A stretch of 64,000 nt of DNA from Rickettsiales bacterium (GCA_025464625.1 JAOAUZ010000001.1:526848-590847); one strand, 5' to 3'. Numbered from the stretch's first letter, positions 53,347 to 62,169 are shown. Numbers and translations are program-made. The notes: a model not told the origin generated them from the sequence alone.

Positions 53347-54540
53347 CTACGCCAATTTCATTATCTTGATTGCTTCAAAATTCACCACATCACCGCCCAC
53401 ACGCTTGGTTGCGTAGAATTTCACAAATGGTTTTTCAGTGAATGGATCACGCAGAATGCTGATACCTTTACGATCAACAATCTGATAAGCAGCCTGAAAA
53501 TCACCAACAGCGATAGAAAGAGAGTTAGCCGCAGCTACAGGCATATCCGCCGCCATGTGAACAGGAACTCCCATCAACGTATCAGGTGCGCCAGCAGCTA
53601 AACCAGGTTGCCACATATATTGGTTGGTAGTTGCTTGTTTAAGCAAACGAACGCTTTGCACAACAGTGCGATTCATCAAGAAATTAGCACGTTTGCTATA
53701 TGAATCTTTGAGCGCATAAAATAGTTGAATAATAGCATCAGCAGTCACCGCACCGCTGGTACCAGAGCTAATTTGTTCAATTTGCCCCCAGCTTGTTCCT
53801 GCGCTATAAGTCAATATACCTCGTGGCTGACCAACACCATTACCACTAACGAAAGCAGTATTTTCTTTACGACTGAAAATATCAGCGATTTTACCAGAGA
53901 GCCAGCTTTCAATATCAATTGCTGAATCATCCACCAATTTTTGTGTAGCTTTAGGTTGTGCATATAATTCATGAGTTGGAATGTTACGTTTTGCAAGAGT
54001 AGGTGTACTGGTTTCAGCGATTGCTCCAGTTTCAGATGTCCAGCCAGCCGCAGCTTGGTCGTGATCATCTATAAGCTCCAGCGCATCGGAAGATATAGTT
54101 TCCACTGATGCTAATTGACGCATTGGCGAAGTTTCAAAAATTGATTGCACAATTTTTGCTGACATGTGCGGAGTTACCAAATAACCGCCATCAGGATCAG
54201 AACCAACCGAAAGAGCTTTGGTTTGCAGCATTTCCAAACCACCTTCCATACCTTTACGCAAATAATTGCGGAATGCCTTGCTATATTCACCATTCGCAGC
54301 AGCCGATTTTATAGCTACATCATCACCCAATACTGGACGGTTATAGGCGGTTTCGATAGTATCAAGGCGGGATTTATAATTATCCAGTGCCATGCTGATA
54401 TTACCAAGATGCTCGTTATAAAGCGGGTCGGCATTGCCTTTGCGCTCTATTTCATTCAAACGTGCATCATTGATTTGCTTAAATTGTTCCCACGCATTGC
54501 CAAGCGAAGCAACGCGATCTGTAATTTCGCTTATACTCAT
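53347..54540 (-). CDS. HK97-family major capsid protein (GTA gp5-like)
   Basis: The 397-residue protein has the N-terminal coiled-coil delta domain (about 1-105: LGNAWEQFKQINDARLNEIE) that the prohead protease removes. The HK97 core then shows GSDPDGGYLVTPHMSAKIVQ near 113, ETSPMRQLASVETISSD, QPRGILTYSAGTSWG, and the C-terminal RDPFTEKPFVKFYATKRVGGDVVNFEAIKIMKLA. This is the standard GTA capsid type. In other clusters the protease gene directly precedes it; here a two-gene cassette separates them. Confidence 0.93.
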   Translation of the reverse strand: MSISEITDRVASLGNAWEQFKQINDARLNEIERKGNADPLYNEHLGNISMALDNYKSRLDTIETAYNRPVLGDDVAIKSAAANGEYSKAFRNYLRKGMEGGLEMLQTKALSVGSDPDGGYLVTPHMSAKIVQSIFETSPMRQLASVETISSDALELIDDHDQAAAGWTSETGAIAETSTPTLAKRNIPTHELYAQPKATQKLVDDSAIDIESWLSGKIADIFSRKENTAFVSGNGVGQPRGILTYSAGTSWGQIEQISSGTSGAVTADAIIQLFYALKDSYSKRANFLMNRTVVQSVRLLKQATTNQYMWQPGLAAGAPDTLMGVPVHMAADMPVAAANSLSIAVGDFQAAYQIVDRKGISILRDPFTEKPFVKFYATKRVGGDVVNFEAIKIMKLA

Positions 54541-54574
54541 ATTTTTTCCTTATTTTTTGATTGTTGATGTGGTT

Positions 54575-54662
54575 TGTCACCCCGCACTTGCTGAGGGGTC
54601 TGGGGCTACAACCACAATTATTTTATTTTTTCTCCAGCTCCCACAATAAATGCAGGATGACA
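54575..54662. repeat. REP-like palindromic element, copy 2
   Basis: The element runs from TGTCACCCCGCA to TGCAGGATGACA, with 12-base ends that are inverted at 10 of 12 positions. It resembles the element at 26271-26349 (TGTCATCCCG...GAGGGATCT against TGTCACCCCG...GAGGGGTCT). It lies 2 bases from the stop codon of the protease 3'-end relic, the place where the undisturbed protease gene would have ended. Confidence 0.65.
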
Positions 54663-54664
54663 AT

Positions 54665-54756
54665 TTACTGACGCAACAGCCCTATCGCCCTATCCAGAAC
54701 CTGTGATAACTCCACAAGCTGCATAGGCGGAATTGTTTGTTTTACTACAGTTATTT
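54665..54756 (-). pseudogene. orphan 3' end of a prohead protease gene
   Basis: On the minus strand this reads ITVVKQTIPPMQLVELSQVL then DRAIGLLRQ and a stop. The intact protease ends ITVVKQTIPPMQLMELSEAL then DRAMGVLIF. The first 73 bases are 66/73 identical to 56568-56640. Of seven differences four are synonymous and three give conservative changes, so both were coding copies that diverged. The fragment has no start and no upstream protease body; TcmP's stop codon overlaps its left part. Confidence 0.8.
54684..54756. repeat. 73-bp direct repeat, left copy (cassette boundary)
   Basis: It matches 56568-56640 at 66 of 73 positions in the same orientation. Together the two copies bracket the DUF5131-TcmP pair, 1884 bases from repeat start to repeat start. 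It corresponds to the 3' end of the prohead protease gene. Confidence 0.85.
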
Positions 54757-55713
54757 GTTTTTTGCCTCAAAACCAAACATACCGAATCCCAAAAATTTAT
54801 TATGAATAATTTTATTATGCTTATCAGAATATAATCTCATCATTCTGTTTTTTGTCTTTATGTGTGCTGACAAATGCAATAGCCAATAACGACGATTACT
54901 TTTCTTTGAAACAATAAAACATGGCGCACAATTTAATGCTGCTAATATTTTATTAATCCTTTTGAGTATTGTATGTTCTGCAATAGCACGCCAAGCCATC
55001 ATATCGGTGCTGTTTTCTTTTAATGAAACAAGAAAAAGGATATCTTTTTTAGACAATAAATTATACTTCTCTTGCACTCCACTTACACATTTATAAAACT
55101 GTGGTGTATCAGTTATATAATTTACCAATGCACCAACAGCAAATGTGAGTAATACCTCAGCACTATGGAAATGCGTAAATATATTTTTTAGTATATGTAA
55201 CGGAACATCTTTATATCCATACTGATCCAACAAAAATAAAACTCTGCCATTTCGATGCTTTATAATTTCAGAAAGACCAGAAAAAATACTTGAAAATTCT
55301 CCATTTAACAAAAAAATACGTTCGCCAATTAGTTCGCCATACCCATTCTTATATAATTTTTTTTCAAGAAAATTTAGTGCGTCTTTATTCTTATCAATGA
55401 AATAATAGACAGCATCTATATCACACCCTTTTCTAGTTTTTGTCCTTATTTCTTTTTCAATTTTCTGAATGGTTTTTAGAAAAATAAACGGAGAACCAAA
55501 ATATATTTTCTTTGATCCTTTTATCTTGTAAGTGCCACCACCAGAAAAGCCGTCAATAATAGTAATTTTCAAATTATTAGAAGATGATGTGGTCATTAGA
55601 CTAAATACGTATCTCTCAATATAAGTCTCTATAATTTCATGTTTTATCAAACTATGAGGCTGCAAAATAGGCGGACTACGTGAGTTAGTCCAATCATAAT
55701 GTTTATATGGCAT
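54751..55713 (-). CDS. three-Cys-motif partner protein TcmP
   Basis: TcmP proteins (TIGR04474) are named for sitting beside DUF5131/Gp37-Gp68 three-Cys proteins; their function is not established. The 320-residue protein has a methyltransferase-like beginning, with the Gly-rich loop DGFSGGGTY near 54-62, YYFIDKNKDALNFLEKKL near 103 and VLFLLDQYGY near 159. The N-terminal SPPILQPHSLIKHEIIETY fits TcmP. It follows the DUF5131 gene on the same strand. Its stop codon lies inside the 73-bp repeat. Its AT-richness and Lys content exceed those of the capsid gene beside it. Confidence 0.82.
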   Translation of the reverse strand: MPYKHYDWTNSRSPPILQPHSLIKHEIIETYIERYVFSLMTTSSSNNLKITIIDGFSGGGTYKIKGSKKIYFGSPFIFLKTIQKIEKEIRTKTRKGCDIDAVYYFIDKNKDALNFLEKKLYKNGYGELIGERIFLLNGEFSSIFSGLSEIIKHRNGRVLFLLDQYGYKDVPLHILKNIFTHFHSAEVLLTFAVGALVNYITDTPQFYKCVSGVQEKYNLLSKKDILFLVSLKENSTDMMAWRAIAEHTILKRINKILAALNCAPCFIVSKKSNRRYWLLHLSAHIKTKNRMMRLYSDKHNKIIHNKFLGFGMFGFEAKNK

Positions 55714-55748
55714 GCACTTTCCTGATGAATAAAAAATGATACAAAATA

Positions 55749-56513
55749 TTAAAGCAACTCTAATTGCTCGTCATAACTATTGGGCATATCTTCCCAAACT
55801 CTACCTTTAAGCAACCTGCCATTAGCAGATTTTGTGCGCTTTACGCCATCTACTCCCCATGCTCCCCATTGCTTAAAAAAGAATGCAGTATTATACAATA
55901 CGCATTGTTTCTGAACCTTCTCCACCCATTCAATCTTCATTGAACGAGCTTTATTTCCAGATTCCCCGCCGACGATTACCCAATGAATTCCAGATAAATT
56001 AACATCTCCAATGTCCTCAAGTAATGGTTCAACTGATAAAAAACGTATTTTAGCCTTTATACCACGCAAAATATCAATTCTTGGAACACCATGTTTTTGA
56101 TCTTCCACAGAAACACCAAGCCAAGCATTTATCGGTACAATTCTTCCCAAAAAATATTTTTTCATATTTTCTGGACGCTTAGTAAGTATTTGATAAGTAT
56201 GTTGTGGAGTCTTATTTATAACTTCAAATACCTGATCCAAATATTCATATGGAATATCTTCATGAAATAAATCACTCATAGAATTAATAAAATATATTGT
56301 AGGTTTTTTACGTTCTAATGGCTGTTTAATCCTATCAGGATGTAATTTTAACTTAAACCCTTCTTCATATCCAACAGCACCCATAGCTTGTAATCTGCAT
56401 GCCATCACTTCTGCATAACAATTTTTACAGCCAGCAGAAATTTTAGTGCATCCAGTGGTTGGATTCCAAGTAAACTCTGTCCATTCTATTTGCGATTTTT
56501 TTGACATACTCAT
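55749..56513 (-). CDS. DUF5131 (phage Gp37/Gp68) three-Cys-motif protein
   Basis: The protein begins SKKSQIEWTEFTWNPTTGC and has the Cys-x6-Cys-x2-Cys motif TGCTKISAGCKNCYAE, which suggests metal or Fe-S binding as in radical SAM-like proteins. Other marks are SMSDLFHEDIP, LTKRPENM, WLGVSVEDQ, RFLSVEPLLEDIG and VIVGGESGNKARSM. Biochemical role is unknown. The longest frame opens at a TTG (56525); I prefer the ATG at 56513 (another is at 56507). It pairs with TcmP downstream. The pair is flanked by direct repeats of the protease 3' end. Confidence 0.87.
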   Translation of the reverse strand: MSMSKKSQIEWTEFTWNPTTGCTKISAGCKNCYAEVMACRLQAMGAVGYEEGFKLKLHPDRIKQPLERKKPTIYFINSMSDLFHEDIPYEYLDQVFEVINKTPQHTYQILTKRPENMKKYFLGRIVPINAWLGVSVEDQKHGVPRIDILRGIKAKIRFLSVEPLLEDIGDVNLSGIHWVIVGGESGNKARSMKIEWVEKVQKQCVLYNTAFFFKQWGAWGVDGVKRTKSANGRLLKGRVWEDMPNSYDEQLELL

Positions 56514-56548
56514 TGAATAGCACAACTCAGAGAAAATGTCTTTAGCCT

Positions 56549-57112
56549 TTAGAATATCAACACACCCATCGCCCTATCCAAAGCCTCTGATAATTCCATA
56601 AGTTGCATAGGCGGAATTGTTTGTTTTACTACGGTTATTTTTGCTGCTTCATTAGCTGGGAAAGTAACAAGGCTTATCTCCCACAACTCCACAGCAGAAA
56701 GCAGGCGCACACCTGTTTTTTCATGCAGACGATATTTTATTGGTGAATAGCCGATAGAAAGTCCACCAATCGCCCCTTCTTTAAGGAGGGCGTAGGCTTC
56801 TTTCGCCCGTGCCACATCCAGTAATAATTTTCCTTCAACATAAAGTCCATTTGCATCTTCAAACATCCATTCAAAAATACCAATTGGCTCGTCCTGCTGG
56901 TGTTGCCACAGCATTTTTATATCACCCACCCGCCCTTTTAAGGTTTCGGCAAACGCCCCACGCAGGATAATATCTTTCTGGCTGTCCACCATGTCAAAAA
57001 CGCTGGCATAACCAGCAAATCTACCAGCATTATCCAGCGACTTAACCTGTAAATTAAAGTCAAGCCTCTTGCGTTCGCGCATCTTCGCGCTAATTTTTTT
57101 ATCGTAATACAT
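56549..57112 (-). CDS. HK97-family prohead protease (GTA gp4-like)
   Basis: The 187-residue protease processes the capsid N-terminal domain. LDNAGRFAGYASVFDMVDSQ near 26-45 and LRGAFAETL are the family start; the catalytic His is in MLWQHQQDEPIGIF near 70 and Ser in IGGLSIGYSPI near 117. The C-terminus after ITVVKQTIPP differs from the orphan fragment at 54665-54756, and its last 73 coding bases match that fragment at 90%. The current 3' end may have arrived with the inserted cassette. Upstream lie a plus-strand gene and the YceI/cytochrome pair rather than the portal. Confidence 0.9.
   Translation of the reverse strand: MYYDKKISAKMRERKRLDFNLQVKSLDNAGRFAGYASVFDMVDSQKDIILRGAFAETLKGRVGDIKMLWQHQQDEPIGIFEWMFEDANGLYVEGKLLLDVARAKEAYALLKEGAIGGLSIGYSPIKYRLHEKTGVRLLSAVELWEISLVTFPANEAAKITVVKQTIPPMQLMELSEALDRAMGVLIF
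56568..56640. repeat. 73-bp direct repeat, right copy (cassette boundary)
   Basis: This is the last part of the intact protease gene; 66 of 73 bases match 54684-54756. See the orphan 3' end for codon comparison. Confidence 0.85.
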
Positions 57113-57255
57113 TTATAACCTATTGATTTATTGTGAATATAGTTACTGCCATAGGCATATAATTTTATAACTTAATGAAACTGTAATACATTTCTTAATG
57201 AGAACTATGGTATTATGTGTCTCATACATTCAATATTTAGCTAGGGAGCAGCACA

Positions 57256-57579
57256 ATGTCAGAATCTAAAATTCCAGATGTAAAAGAGGAGCATGCTTTT
57301 TTTACAAACGAACAGGCTGTAGAAATGCTAAACAATATTAAAAAAGTGTTCTTATCTCATCCTAAACAACAACATATACAAGAATGTAATAATCCTTCTG
57401 AACTCGTAAGAACAATTCATGATAAAGTAGGTGAGATTACTGAACCTTTTTTTGGGCAACCTCCACTAGCAACAAAGCCTATTAAAGATATGGTCACAGA
57501 TCTATGTCACGATGTACCGCAAGATTCAAAAATACCATTAGGCACTGGTGGAAGCAAACCTGAAGGTCGCGGAAGATAA
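57256..57579 (+). CDS. unrecognised small protein (107 aa)
   Basis: A soluble 107-residue protein, mostly charged, starting MSESKIPDVKEEHAFFTNEQ and ending in a Gly/basic tail (GTGGSKPEGRGR). AGGGAG lies upstream of the ATG. It is on the plus strand between the protease and YceI genes and converges on YceI. In style it recalls the small gene at 40034 (short, start MxSExK, basic tail), but I see no firm homology. A distant version of the 23-bp upstream element may lie at 57180-57203. Function unknown. Confidence 0.6.
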   Translation: MSESKIPDVKEEHAFFTNEQAVEMLNNIKKVFLSHPKQQHIQECNNPSELVRTIHDKVGEITEPFFGQPPLATKPIKDMVTDLCHDVPQDSKIPLGTGGSKPEGRGR

Positions 57580-57586
57580 TAACTAA

Positions 57587-58156
57587 CTACATCTTCTCCG
57601 CTGCCACTCGGAACTCAACTCTTACCTCATTTTTTACCACATCATCTTTTGACCACTGTCCCTGCCCGACCCCATAGTCGGTACGGCGTATTGTAATATA
57701 TCCCTTAGCGATAGCATTCTTTTCATCTGCAAACTGCAACTGAAAATTAAGAGTTGCTGGTAAAGTTTTATCCCGTAATTTCAGAGTTCCTTCAGCGTAA
57801 TAGTTATCAGAACTTGGCATCCGAGAAATAGTTTTGCTAGTAAAAACAGCTTTCGGAAAATCCACCACCGCCAACCAATCTTTAGACAGCAAATTCTTCG
57901 CTACCTCATCGTAATCGGTAAAGACACTGCCTGTATCGACCTCAACGGCTATTTTACTTTCATCCAACTTGTCAGGATTAAATTTAATCTCTGCCGAAAA
58001 ATTCTTAAATTGACCTTCAACAGGTGCGCCATTGTTTATTGCATAAAATTTTAATGTGCTTTTTTCTTTAATTAATTTATAGGACGGCACATCAGCAAAC
58101 GCTGGAAATGCAAAAAACAGATTAGCTACCAGTATTGTTTTCAGAAATTTGCGCAT
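57587..58156 (-). CDS. YceI family periplasmic lipid-binding protein
   Basis: YceI proteins are periplasmic lipocalin-like barrels that bind polyisoprenoids. The 189-residue protein has a signal peptide (1-21, ending AFA|D), YKLIKEKSTLKFYAINNGAPVEGQF, the FSAEIKFNPDKLDESKIAVEVD block and YGVGQGQW near the end, all typical. It overlaps the cytochrome b561 gene by 35 bases; this pair is common in Proteobacteria. Its place between portal and protease genes is unusual and suggests insertion into the GTA-like cluster. Confidence 0.92.
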   Translation of the reverse strand: MRKFLKTILVANLFFAFPAFADVPSYKLIKEKSTLKFYAINNGAPVEGQFKNFSAEIKFNPDKLDESKIAVEVDTGSVFTDYDEVAKNLLSKDWLAVVDFPKAVFTSKTISRMPSSDNYYAEGTLKLRDKTLPATLNFQLQFADEKNAIAKGYITIRRTDYGVGQGQWSKDDVVKNEVRVEFRVAAEKM

Positions 58157-58712
58157 TATTTTTACCTCTAAAATTAGGAAGCATACGACGTAGTATATTA
58201 TCTTTATAATAAAAATGATGCAACAGAGCAGCTATCACATGCAGTACTATCAATACAATTAATATCCAAGCTAAAGTTTCGTGTAATTCGTTCATGTCGT
58301 GTGCAAATTTTTTATCTGGAGCAACCAAATTTGGCATTATAAAAAACCCGAACATTGACACAGGGAAACCAGCAGCAGATGACATCAGCCAACCAGTAAT
58401 AGGCATTGCAAACATAAACACATAAAGCCCTAAATGTGCAGCTTTTGCCCCCAGTTGTGCCATTTTTCCAATACTAGATGGTAGGAGAGGGCTAACATCC
58501 AATACCTTCCAACCAAGCCTTAACGTAGCCAAAAACAACACAGTAATACCAATTTCTTTATGCAAACCTATAAGCTTAAATTTATCTGGACTATTTTCCA
58601 TATCAGCCATAATCAAACCAACTATAAGAAGTGCAATAATCAAAATAGCCATCAGCCAATGAAATGTTTTGGCAACAACACCGTAAGTTTGTAGGGTATT
58701 TTTAAAGCACAT
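58122..58712 (-). CDS. cytochrome b561 (CybB-type)
   Basis: This 196-residue di-heme membrane protein has four membrane helices (about 13-35, 47-66, 90-112, 143-165). Heme-ligand histidines are plausible in TFHWLMAIL near 17, GLHKEIGIT near 50, and LVLHVIAALLHHFYYKDN near 155-172. Such cytochromes carry electrons from quinol and may reduce superoxide. Its gene overlaps the YceI gene, a frequent pairing. It lies between the portal and protease genes of the phage-like cluster. Confidence 0.9.
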   Translation of the reverse strand: MCFKNTLQTYGVVAKTFHWLMAILIIALLIVGLIMADMENSPDKFKLIGLHKEIGITVLFLATLRLGWKVLDVSPLLPSSIGKMAQLGAKAAHLGLYVFMFAMPITGWLMSSAAGFPVSMFGFFIMPNLVAPDKKFAHDMNELHETLAWILIVLIVLHVIAALLHHFYYKDNILRRMLPNFRGKNNAQISENNTGS

Positions 58713-58766
58713 ATAGTCAATCTCCAGTGATTAATAACCACCAGTATTTTTAGCTGCTTCATACAA

Positions 58767-59996
58767 CTAATCAATGGTTTTATTTTTTGTTCCAACTGGT
58801 GGGTAACCAACTGCTATTCGTTTTTCATTTTCGCTTAAGAAACTTGCTTTTTCCACCCTATCCCAAATCGTCTGATTGCTCACTGCAAGAGCAGTTATGT
58901 TATCAGTATCAGGTACAAGTTCCAATCCAGCACCAAAAAATGGTATCAACCAATTATTTAAGTTATCAATTGTTCTCTGCACCAATGGCACAACTGTTTG
59001 CTCCCATAATGCAAGCCTTGCTTCTTGAAGGTTAGAATAAGTATTGTCCCCAGGTATTCCTAGCAACTGTGGTGGAACACCAAAAGCAAGAGCAATATCT
59101 CGTGCGGAAGAATGTTTTGCTTCAACAAAATCCATATCTTTTGGAGTCATGCTCATTTCTTTCCAATCCAAACCACCTTCAAGTAAAAGTGGTCTACCAG
59201 CATTTGCAGGTCCAGAAAATTGTTCATCAATTTGCTGTTTCACACGACTATACTGATCTGCCGATAACACTCCACCACCAACGTCTCCTCGTACAACCAA
59301 CGCACCACTTGGTCTTGCACCATTTTGTAGTAGAGACTGATTCCACGCCCCAGATTGATTGTGTTGGTCAATGCTATATGCTGCTGCTTCAACGGATGAA
59401 AGCCCATACCAATCATTTAACGGATTAAATTTACGGATATGGAGTATACGGGATCTTCCTGTAATTTTATCAACTGGAAAATCTCTGGTTTGATTTCCAA
59501 CAGTATATCTATATCCTTCTGGCAAAGCTCCCTTCCCTGCAATAATTGATATACGGTCTGGACGCAATAAATGCAATTCAGATGGGGGTAAATCCTTAGC
59601 TCCAACCGCCTGAATAAACGCATTTCCACTTATTTGGTAATAGTTATAAAGTGCCTGAAAAAAATCACTAGTGGCACAATTGGGATTAGGTTTTTTTAAT
59701 ATCTGGAGAATTTGATGAGATTTTTCTTCTTTGCGAACCCCTCTAGAGTTAATTGAGTACAACTCAAATCTTATAGAAGATGCAGCGGTAGAAACCATAT
59801 CAATGGCACGATGTGCTATGACATTTTTAATGTAAGCCTCTTGTGCAAACTGCGTATAATCACGTTCCATCCACACAGCTTGACCAGGCATAACCATGTA
59901 AGAACGCATACCGTAACCAATATTGTTAGAATTAATGACACCTTTTCTAGATATTTTTTTACCAAAAAATCGATTAAGCAAAGTTTGAGTTACCAT
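58767..59996 (-). CDS. HK97-family phage portal protein (GTA gp3-like)
   Basis: The portal forms the dodecameric ring for DNA entry. The 409-residue form starts at the ATG at 59996, which has AAGGA seven bases upstream; a GTG at 60047 would add 17 residues. Clear family parts are VIAHRAIDMVSTAASSIRF, LYNYYQISGNAFIQ, ELHLLRPDRISII, KSLGVPPQLLGIPGDNTYSN (written here as LAFGVPPQLLGIPGDNTYS) and LNNWLIPFFG. No terminase gene precedes it; the next gene upstream is an oppositely oriented carbonic-anhydrase-like gene. It is the right end of the GTA-like cluster. Confidence 0.93.
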   Translation of the reverse strand: MVTQTLLNRFFGKKISRKGVINSNNIGYGMRSYMVMPGQAVWMERDYTQFAQEAYIKNVIAHRAIDMVSTAASSIRFELYSINSRGVRKEEKSHQILQILKKPNPNCATSDFFQALYNYYQISGNAFIQAVGAKDLPPSELHLLRPDRISIIAGKGALPEGYRYTVGNQTRDFPVDKITGRSRILHIRKFNPLNDWYGLSSVEAAAYSIDQHNQSGAWNQSLLQNGARPSGALVVRGDVGGGVLSADQYSRVKQQIDEQFSGPANAGRPLLLEGGLDWKEMSMTPKDMDFVEAKHSSARDIALAFGVPPQLLGIPGDNTYSNLQEARLALWEQTVVPLVQRTIDNLNNWLIPFFGAGLELVPDTDNITALAVSNQTIWDRVEKASFLSENEKRIAVGYPPVGTKNKTID

Positions 59997-60223
59997 GCGT
60001 TTTTCCTTCTGATAAAATTGTTGGAGAGTGTTGTCATCTAATGACACAAAATATGTATCGTATATTTACAAGATAATAACGTGTGTAATGGTCGGGAAGT
60101 GTAAAAAATAATTTTTATATAAAATAAACATCTTATTCGATTGTTAGTTAATTAACATATTGTTATATTTACAATTAGTTTCTACAAAAAATCTCAATTA
60201 ATTATTATCATGGAGAAATAAAA

Positions 60224-60970
60224 ATGCGTTTTTCAGTTGTTCTAAAACTTATGCTACCTATAGCAATATTAGTTTCTAGCAACTGTATAGCATCAGAAAA
60301 TATTATGCCAGAATGGAGTTATGATGATGATTACACTGGTCAAGATGATTGGGGTGCAATAAATGATTATAGGGTATGCAGAGATGGTATGAGTCAATCT
60401 CCTGTAAATATTTCATACACAAAAACTTCCAAACTTCCCTTATTAAATTTTAAATATAGTAAGGCAGACGGCATAATGAAGGTTACCAAGCAATCATTTG
60501 TTATGGAAGTTAATAGTGGAGGAACTATAATTGACGGTGAGGAACCGTATACTTTAAAAAGCGTAGAAATACATTCACCCAGTGGGCATAGAATTAGAGA
60601 AAATGTTTACCCAGCAGAAATTCATTTGATACATAAAAATCCACAGAATGAATTGTTAATAATTGCTATATTTGCTAACATTGGGAATGCTAATCCTGCG
60701 GTAGATATTATGCTTAAAGAAGCAAATTCACGCAGCACAAATAAATTTTCTGCTGATACAAGCTCCCTAGTTTCTACTACAAGCGCATATTACGCTTATA
60801 ATGGATCTCTTCCATACCCTCCATGTACAGAAAATGTGAAGTGGCGTATACTGAAAAAAACCATCTCAATATCGCAAGAGCAATTAGCAAAAATCGGTCG
60901 CTATATTGGTCGAAACACACGCCTGCCACAGCCAGTATATATACGGGAAATTCTTGAAACAAACCAATAA
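60224..60970 (+). CDS. secreted alpha-carbonic-anhydrase-fold protein with altered active site
   Basis: The 248-residue protein has a signal peptide (about 1-24) and the alpha-CA scaffold: QSPVNI at 58-63, EIHSPSGH at 115-122, AEIHLIH at 131-137, [15 protein letters not shown] at 193-207, plus Cys52 and Cys201 for the bacterial disulfide. Normal enzymes use three zinc His residues (HFH and ExHxxH). Here the first is Glu115, while His117 and His134 remain. The Glu gate is Gly121, the TT of LTTPP is replaced by Pro197-Tyr198, and no His64 equivalent is seen. It may be inactive or bind another ligand. Ribosome site GGAG precedes the ATG. Confidence 0.85.
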   Translation: MRFSVVLKLMLPIAILVSSNCIASENIMPEWSYDDDYTGQDDWGAINDYRVCRDGMSQSPVNISYTKTSKLPLLNFKYSKADGIMKVTKQSFVMEVNSGGTIIDGEEPYTLKSVEIHSPSGHRIRENVYPAEIHLIHKNPQNELLIIAIFANIGNANPAVDIMLKEANSRSTNKFSADTSSLVSTTSAYYAYNGSLPYPPCTENVKWRILKKTISISQEQLAKIGRYIGRNTRLPQPVYIREILETNQ

Positions 60971-61059
60971 ATGTTCCTAATAGAGGAAAGCAAACTCCAT
61001 ATTTTGATACAAATATAAATACAACCTATAGTAGATTTATTATTGACTTTAATCTTTCT

Positions 61060-62160
61060 ATGGGCGAATATAGCGTTATGCAGAATAAATTAGATTATAT
61101 AGATACACAAGCTGTGCGAACAGACCTCGAATTGTTGGGGCAGTGGATATCAACAACGGATGTTTATCACCACGCTATTTCTGTATTACGCCACCAATTA
61201 CCGCAAGCAGCAAAACTTGTTGAAGAATCAACAAAAATTATGTCTGGTCGTTTTATTAGCCTCGCTAATGATATTAAACAACAAAGTAAGGCGGTTGAAC
61301 AAATTTCAGAGCTATCCAACACCATAAATAATGGGAATGAGCAGATTACTCTCGAAGAATTTATGGATTTGTTCTCCAGCACACTCAATGATTCAATCGA
61401 AAAAATACTATTCGTATCAAAGCGCGCAATTACCATGATATATACACTTGATGAAACAATCAGCAATATTTCATCCATAGAAACTTTTGTTACCGATATT
61501 CAAAACATAACCAAAAAAGCCAACCTCCTTGCCCTTAATGCTAGTATTGAAGCAGCAAGAGCAGGAGAAGCAGGGAGGGGTTTCAGCGTAGTTGCAAATG
61601 AGGTTAAAGAAGTATCAAACACTATTCGTGAGATCGCTGAATCGATTAATTCACGAATCACTACCGTGAGCAATAGTGTAAAAAATGGATATGAGATTCT
61701 TCAAGATGTTGCCACAACAGATATGTCGCAAACTATTATAGCGCAAGATAAATTATCAAATTTGATGTGTGGAATGATCGAACAAAAAAATAAATTCTCA
61801 GCAATACTAAGGAATTCTGCCAACATAAGTGATGCTGCATCTAATACTCTTTCTGGCATGGTTGTAAATCTTCAGTTTCAAGATCGTACCACACAGTATG
61901 TAGAGAATAGTGTTCGCTTGCTTGAACATATGGATAGGGAATTGGCATCTTTAAAAGAAACCAATATCAGAAAATTTCCCGAATTAGAAAACAGTAAAGA
62001 TAATGAATCACTCGCTGAAGAGGTGACCAAGCAATTCCAGTTGAGTGAGTTTGCCAAGCTATTCCAATTGAGTTTGGCTGGTGTTATTATCAACTCAGAG
62101 TCATTACAAAATGCACAGAATACAATCACTGAAAAGTCTGAAGAAGTCGAATTATTTTAA
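61060..62160 (+). CDS. soluble methyl-accepting chemotaxis-type signalling protein
   Basis: The 366-residue protein lacks membrane helices. Its centre (about 125-210) is an MCP signalling tip with the hairpin [20 protein letters not shown] then [12 protein letters not shown]. The N-terminal about 100 residues and the C-terminal tail ([15 protein letters not shown]) are helical. MCP tips bind CheW/CheA, but neither is in the window. It is followed by STAS and HATPase genes with gaps of 9 and 7 bases, so it likely feeds a partner-switching module. An ATG at 61078 is another start; neither has a strong ribosome site. Confidence 0.85.
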   Translation: MGEYSVMQNKLDYIDTQAVRTDLELLGQWISTTDVYHHAISVLRHQLPQAAKLVEESTKIMSGRFISLANDIKQQSKAVEQISELSNTINNGNEQITLEEFMDLFSSTLNDSIEKILFVSKRAITMIYTLDETISNISSIETFVTDIQNITKKANLLALNASIEAARAGEAGRGFSVVANEVKEVSNTIREIAESINSRITTVSNSVKNGYEILQDVATTDMSQTIIAQDKLSNLMCGMIEQKNKFSAILRNSANISDAASNTLSGMVVNLQFQDRTTQYVENSVRLLEHMDRELASLKETNIRKFPELENSKDNESLAEEVTKQFQLSEFAKLFQLSLAGVIINSESLQNAQNTITEKSEEVELF

Positions 62161-62169
62161 GGATGAAAT

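Noticed and set aside
54757-56567. A complete mobile element with its own integrase between the 73-bp repeats
   Set aside because: Only the DUF5131 and TcmP genes fit between the repeats; no recombinase or transposase frame is present.
56632-58766. Similarity of TTTTTGCTGCTTCAT in the protease gene and TTTTTAGCTGCTTCAT after the portal gene as a second boundary repeat
   Set aside because: The match is only about 15 bases and does not extend on either side; chance in AT-rich sequence is likely.
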